From the NCBI GenBank assembly GCA_934675735.1, contig CAKURR010000002.1:124001-188000 (forward strand): a stretch of DNA of 64,000 bases, in the 5' to 3' direction. Origin of the DNA: an uncultured Clostridia bacterium. GTDB lineage: Bacteria; Bacillota; Clostridia; Christensenellales; Aristaeellaceae. How positions within the stretch are numbered: position 1 is the stretch's first letter; every line of letters starts with the position of its first letter. This document shows positions 60,151-64,000 of the stretch, piece after piece. A model generated the notes under the pieces. The model did no database searches, had not been told where the DNA came from, and was given only the letters and a program-made list of their open reading frames with translations. A program made the translations under genes and the position numbers.

Positions 60151-60295
60151 AACCTTCGGATTCCCTACACAATAACTCAGCTTTTTCCCGAAATCTGATT
60201 GATGACTTTGACAACCACTTTCCCATTTTGCTTCGCAATTATGAATTGAAGCTCTATTATAAAAAATATTTATAGGCGATATGATTATTAAGTAT

Positions 60296-60324
60296 TTGTC
60301 TATACCCTGTGCATCGTGTATAAT
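60296..60324 (+). promoter_or_regulatory. Promoter of the hydratase gene, with an upstream AT-rich dyad
   Basis: TTGTCT (60296-60301), a 17-bp spacer and TATAAT (60319-60324), 80 bp before ATG 60404. About 40 bp upstream, CTATTATAAAAAATATTTATAG (about 60253-60274, written here as CTATTATAAA and ATATTTATAG) is an imperfect dyad in the place where LysR regulators bind. Confidence 0.6.
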
Positions 60325-60403
60325 AAAACCATGAAAGAGATGGCGTCTTTTCCCACATCTCATGAATTTGGAAACAGGACAAAACACGAAAGGGGATTTT
60401 TCC

Positions 60404-62671
60404 ATGGTAAAGCTTTACGACGGCGGCGTATACCTCGTCAACGGCCGTGAAATCGTGACCGACGCGGCGGCGCTTGCGGCCAAGTGCGGCAAAACCGTCA
60501 CGAAAGAAGAGGCCGAACAGGGCACGATTGCCTACGGCATTCTCAAGGCGCACAACAAGAGCGGCGACATGCAGAACCTGCGCATGCGTTTTGACAGCCT
60601 GACCAGCCACGACATCACCTATGTCGGCATCATCCAGACGGCGCGCGCCTCCGGCATGAAGAAATTCCCGATGCCGTATGTGCTGACCAACTGCCACAAC
60701 AGCCTGTGCGCCGTCGGCGGCACCATCAACGAAGACGACCACATGTTCGCCCTCTCCGCCGCGCACAAGTACGGCGGCATCTATGTGCCGACGAACATGG
60801 CGGTCATCCACAGCTACAACCGCGAGATGATGTCCGGCTGCGGCCGCATGATTCTCGGTTCGGACAGCCACACCCGCTACGGCGCGCTGGGCACGCTGGC
60901 GGTCGGCGAGGGCGGCGGCGAGCTGGCCAAGCAGCTGGTCGGCCGCACCTACGACGTGGCGCGTCCGGGCGTGGTCGCCATCTACCTGACGGGCAAGCCG
61001 CGCGACGGCGTCGGCCCGCAGGATGTGGCGCTTTCCATCATCGGCGCGGTTTACGCCAAGGGCTATGTAAAGAACAAGGTCATGGAGTTCGTCGGCCCGG
61101 GCATAGCGAATCTGCCGATTGAATACCGCAACGGCATCGACGTGATGACGACCGAAACGACCTGCTGGTCCTCCATCTGGGAGACCGACCAGAACACGAA
61201 GGATTACCTGACCATCCACGGCCGTCCGGAAGCGTTCAAGGAGCTGAAGCCCGCCGACGTGGCGTATTACGACGGCTGCGTGTATGTCGATCTTTCCACC
61301 GTGGAATGCACCATCGCCCTGCCGATGCACCCGAGCTACACCTACACCATCGCCGAGCTGAAGGCCAACGCGGCGGATATCCTGCACGAGTGCCAGGAGA
61401 AGGCTAACGCGCAGATTACCGGCGCGAAGCTCGACCTGATGAGCAAGATTCGCGGCGGCGAAATCTGGGTCGATCAGGGCCTGGTCGCGGGCTGCTCCGG
61501 CGGCACGTTTGACAACGTCTGCGCGGTGGCGGATATTCTGCGCGGCCACAGCTGCGGCAACGGCGAGTTCAAGATGAGCGTCTACCCGGGCAGCATGCCG
61601 GCGTACATCCAGCTGATGAAGAACGGCGCGCTGACGGATATCGCCTCCGCGGGCGCCATCATCCGCGAGTGCTTCTGCGGCCCGTGCTTTGGCGCAGGCG
61701 ACACGCCCGCCAACGGCGAGTTCTCCATCCGCCACACGACCCGCAATTTCCCGAACCGCGAGGGCAGCAAGCCCGGCGAGGGCCAGATGTCCGGCGTGGC
61801 GCTCATGGACGCGCGCTCTATCGCCGCGACGGCCATTAACGGCGGCCGCCTGACCGCCGCCACGGATTTGGATATCACCTACACCCATCCGCAGTATTTC
61901 TTCGACGGCAGCGTGTACGAGAAGCGCGTTTACAACGGCTACGGCAAGGCCGAGCCCGAGCACGAGCTGCGCATGGGCCCGAACATCAAGGATTGGCCCG
62001 AGCAGCCGGCGCTCTCCGACGACCTGCTGGTGAAGGTGGTCTCTTACATCACCGACCCGGTGACGACGACCGACGAGCTGATTCCCTCCGGCGAGACCTC
62101 TTCCTATCGCTCCAACCCGCTGCGCCTGGCCGAGTTCGCGCTCTCCCGCAAGGATCCGGCGTATGTCGGCAACGCGAAGGCGGTGCACGCCGTCGAAGCC
62201 GCGCGCGAGCAGGGCGAGGCCCTTCCGGAAGACGTAAAGGCCGTTTACGCCGCGCTGACCAAGGCCGGCGTCGCCAACAAGCCCGCCGAGACCGTCATCG
62301 GCTCGACGATTTACGCCAACAAGCCGGGCGACGGTTCCGCCCGCGAGCAGGCCGCGAGCTGCCAGCGCGTGCTCGGCGCATGCGCCAACATCGCGAAAGA
62401 ATACGCGACCAAGCGCTATCGCAGCAACTGCATCAACTGGGGCATGGCGCCGCTGCTCACCACTGCGCCGGAGGATTACGCGCTGGGCGACTGGGTGTTT
62501 GTGCCCGGCATCCGCGAGGCGATTCTCAGCGGCAAACAGGCGTTTGACGCGTATGTGGTCAAGGCCGACGGCAGTGTGAAAAAGACCTCTGTCTCCACCG
62601 GCACGCTGACCGAGGATGAGCGCCAGATTATCGCGGACGGCTGCCTCATCAACTACTACCGCAATCACTGA
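60404..62671 (+). CDS. Aconitase-superfamily hydratase (YbhJ-type)
   Basis: A 755-residue protein of the aconitase superfamily, length and pattern as in E. coli YbhJ, whose substrate is unknown. Features: MILGSDSHTRYGALGTLAVG (SDSHT signature), GPGIANLPIEYRNGIDVMT, SAGAIIRECFCGPCFGAGDTP with the CGPC cysteines for the [4Fe-4S] cluster, IRHTTRNFPNREGSKPGEGQ, and a C-terminal swivelling domain with YRSNCINWGMAPLL. It should be a cytosolic iron-sulfur hydro-lyase. AAAGGGGA precedes ATG 60404. Flanked by a LysR gene upstream and a terminator. Confidence 0.9.
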   Translation: MVKLYDGGVYLVNGREIVTDAAALAAKCGKTVTKEEAEQGTIAYGILKAHNKSGDMQNLRMRFDSLTSHDITYVGIIQTARASGMKKFPMPYVLTNCHNSLCAVGGTINEDDHMFALSAAHKYGGIYVPTNMAVIHSYNREMMSGCGRMILGSDSHTRYGALGTLAVGEGGGELAKQLVGRTYDVARPGVVAIYLTGKPRDGVGPQDVALSIIGAVYAKGYVKNKVMEFVGPGIANLPIEYRNGIDVMTTETTCWSSIWETDQNTKDYLTIHGRPEAFKELKPADVAYYDGCVYVDLSTVECTIALPMHPSYTYTIAELKANAADILHECQEKANAQITGAKLDLMSKIRGGEIWVDQGLVAGCSGGTFDNVCAVADILRGHSCGNGEFKMSVYPGSMPAYIQLMKNGALTDIASAGAIIRECFCGPCFGAGDTPANGEFSIRHTTRNFPNREGSKPGEGQMSGVALMDARSIAATAINGGRLTAATDLDITYTHPQYFFDGSVYEKRVYNGYGKAEPEHELRMGPNIKDWPEQPALSDDLLVKVVSYITDPVTTTDELIPSGETSSYRSNPLRLAEFALSRKDPAYVGNAKAVHAVEAAREQGEALPEDVKAVYAALTKAGVANKPAETVIGSTIYANKPGDGSAREQAASCQRVLGACANIAKEYATKRYRSNCINWGMAPLLTTAPEDYALGDWVFVPGIREAILSGKQAFDAYVVKADGSVKKTSVSTGTLTEDERQIIADGCLINYYRNH

Positions 62672-62716
62672 TTTCAAAAGTTATTTATCAAATTCTTTCA
62701 ATACGATTTATATGGA

Positions 62717-62753
62717 AAATGCAGTCTTTCTTATGCAGAAAGGCTGCATTTTT
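62717..62753 (+). terminator. Terminator of the hydratase gene
   Basis: AAATGCAGTCTTTC pairs with GAAAGGCTGCATTT (one wobble) around a 7-nt loop and runs into TTT. Confidence 0.8.
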
Positions 62754-62831
62754 ATACATTGCAAATTGCACTCGTTCGCCCTCGTGCGCAACTTCCCCGC
62801 CTTCATGCCAACTTAGGCGGCCTCAGGCCGC

Positions 62832-62861
62832 AAAACGGCCCCGGGTTTTCCACCGGAGCCG
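62832..62861 (-). terminator. Terminator of addB
   Basis: On the minus strand CGGCTCCGG pairs with CCGGGGCCG around a short loop and is followed by TTTT. It lies about 20 bases past the addB stop. Confidence 0.7.
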
Positions 62862-62878
62862 AATAGATTGTGGGTAAG

Positions 62879-64000
62879 TTATGTCAAATCTTCCAGCTTC
62901 TTTGCCGTCAGCCGTCTGCGCGGCTTGCGCATCGGGTCAAAGACGCAGATGGCCGAATATTCGCAGTTTTGGCAGGCGTTGAGCGCGCCGCGCTCATACG
63001 GCGAATCGTCAATCTCGCCGCCGTAAATTTCCCCCGCCAATTCCGTGGCTTTGTGCCGCGCAAAGGCCAGCAGATTGGCCATGCCCATTTCATCGACCAT
63101 CGACGCGGCGAATCGCCCGTTCGGCTTGCCATCCTTGGTGACCATTGCAGCCTGCGGGCCGCCCTGCGCACGCAGAATCGTCACATCGCTGAGCGAAATG
63201 CCGCTGAGCGACAGCTTCTTGGCAATCTGCCGCTCGACCTCCTCTTGAATGCGCGATTCCGTCTTAATCATCGGGTCGGCAATGCGACAATAGAAGAAGC
63301 CCGCCGCGTGCGACCCGGGCACGCGCGAAAGCGCCGCCGCCAGATACAGCAGCAGCTGGAGCTGCAAGCCCCAGTAGACGAGCGTCGGGTCAAACTTTCG
63401 GCTGCCGCTCTTGTAATCGATGACGCGCAGACCGCCGCCCGTCATCACATCCACACGGTCGATACGCCCCTGCAAATAGACGAATGTGCCGTCGCCCAAT
63501 TCGAGCACAATCGGGGACAGCCCGTTCTGCCCAAAGACAAACTCCATCTGCATGGGGCGGAAGCTGCTGTCCGCATACTGCGAAACGATGTTGCGCGCGG
63601 TGCGTTTGGCCGTTCTGCGAATCCGCTTGGCGACGGCCTCGCCGCGCTTGCTCTCCCCCATCGGCGATTCCCGCCAAGTGTCAATCAGCGGGGAGACGGC
63701 TTCATCCATCAGCTTGTCGCAGACCTCGGCCGGCACATCCGGAAATTCCGGCAAGGCCGTCACCGCGTTGGTGAACCGCTCCGCCGCCTCGTGATAGAGC
63801 GTGCCCAGCTCCGCCGCGTCCACGCCGGTCTGCTGCTCCCGCTTGGGCATAAGGCCGTAGCGAACAAAGTGCTTATACGGGCACTGGGCGAAGGTTTCCA
63901 GCCGCGACACGCTGCTGACCGGACGGCCGTACAGCGTGCGCGCCAGCGTGCCGGGCAGTTTCTTTTCAGGCGGATCGCCCAACCCGCGCGTCACGCCCAG
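62879..64000 (-). CDS. addB: ATP-dependent helicase/nuclease subunit B, C-terminal part
   Basis: The frame runs off the window edge; 373 C-terminal residues are visible. SVSRLETFAQCPYKHFVRYG is the start of the RecB-like PD-(D/E)XK nuclease domain, with first Cys of the iron-sulfur cluster. HEAAERF gives the nuclease His, GRIDRVDVM and VIDYKSG supply the catalytic Asp and Lys, and CQNCEYSAIC near the end gives the other three cluster cysteines. AddB pairs with AddA in double-strand break repair. addA is expected beyond the stop on the minus side but is absent: the hydratase is there instead. It may lie elsewhere. Confidence 0.92.
   Translation of the reverse strand: MGVTRGLGDPPEKKLPGTLARTLYGRPVSSVSRLETFAQCPYKHFVRYGLMPKREQQTGVDAAELGTLYHEAAERFTNAVTALPEFPDVPAEVCDKLMDEAVSPLIDTWRESPMGESKRGEAVAKRIRRTAKRTARNIVSQYADSSFRPMQMEFVFGQNGLSPIVLELGDGTFVYLQGRIDRVDVMTGGGLRVIDYKSGSRKFDPTLVYWGLQLQLLLYLAAALSRVPGSHAAGFFYCRIADPMIKTESRIQEEVERQIAKKLSLSGISLSDVTILRAQGGPQAAMVTKDGKPNGRFAASMVDEMGMANLLAFARHKATELAGEIYGGEIDDSPYERGALNACQNCEYSAICVFDPMRKPRRRLTAKKLEDLT

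Overview
The window looks like a chromosomal stretch of a GC-rich anaerobic member of the Bacillota, class Clostridia. The evidence is the gene content: formate-tetrahydrofolate ligase, a 2-hydroxyacyl-CoA dehydratase-type pair with its ATP-dependent activator, a BofC-like protein, AddB, anaerobic aspartate-ammonia ligase (AsnA) and a secreted flavin-linked reductase. Shine-Dalgarno sites are strong (AGGAGG type) and promoters are of the classical TTGACA / TATAAT form with 16-18 bp spacers. It is mostly ordinary core genome. I saw no prophage, CRISPR array, rRNA or tRNA, and only one small transposase remnant.

Layout. 1-9.3 kb: 3' end of an unknown gene, a D-Ala-D-Ala dipeptidase, two DUF4230 proteins, fhs, the serC-serA operon, a glycogen synthase carrying a C-terminal SCP2-like domain, and an XRE regulator. 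9.4-17.3 kb: acyltransferase, GNAT enzyme, transposase relic, TetR regulator, a DUF3048 protein, an exported FMN/FAD reductase and a broken TauE/SafE gene. 17.4-23 kb: an unknown secreted protein, two phosphodiester glycosidase (NAGPA) paralogues and a BofC-like protein, divergent from an ECF sigma factor and its putative anti-sigma partner. 23-32 kb: rsmG, a DUF218 protein, radC, a HAD phosphatase, a SNF2 helicase, a split threonine/serine exporter and a ComEC-type MBL lipoprotein, all on the minus strand. 32-37.5 kb: the 2-hydroxyacyl-CoA dehydratase-type pair, asnA and a LacX-type epimerase. 37.5-44 kb: a DnaA-box cluster, three polytopic glycosyltransferase-like membrane proteins, a Cof phosphatase and a GNAT enzyme. 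44-50 kb: a secreted protein, murA, a cytosolic pectinesterase-like protein and pyrG. 50-57 kb: a two-component system with a secreted low-complexity protein, and a 927-residue surface protein with four peptidoglycan-binding repeats. 57-64 kb: flavin reductase, membrane protein, LysR regulator, an aconitase-family hydratase and the 3' part of addB.

The most unusual signals are not in the protein families. (1) A 230-bp intergenic cluster of about twelve DnaA-box-like sequences at 37.75-37.98 kb, two of them perfect and nearly all in one orientation. (2) A mosaic of short GC-rich palindromic modules reused in about nine intergenic gaps. In four places the hairpin ends directly at the Shine-Dalgarno sequence of the next gene. 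(3) A tandem set of stem-loops at 25.4-25.6 kb, with a cousin at 31.24 kb, whose outer stems differ by compensatory base changes around a constant core. (4) Two uncommon fusions: glycogen synthase with an SCP2-like domain, and a dehydratase subunit with its own activator. (5) A compact promoter-to-terminator unit at 10.69-10.81 kb that could be a small RNA or an attenuated leader.
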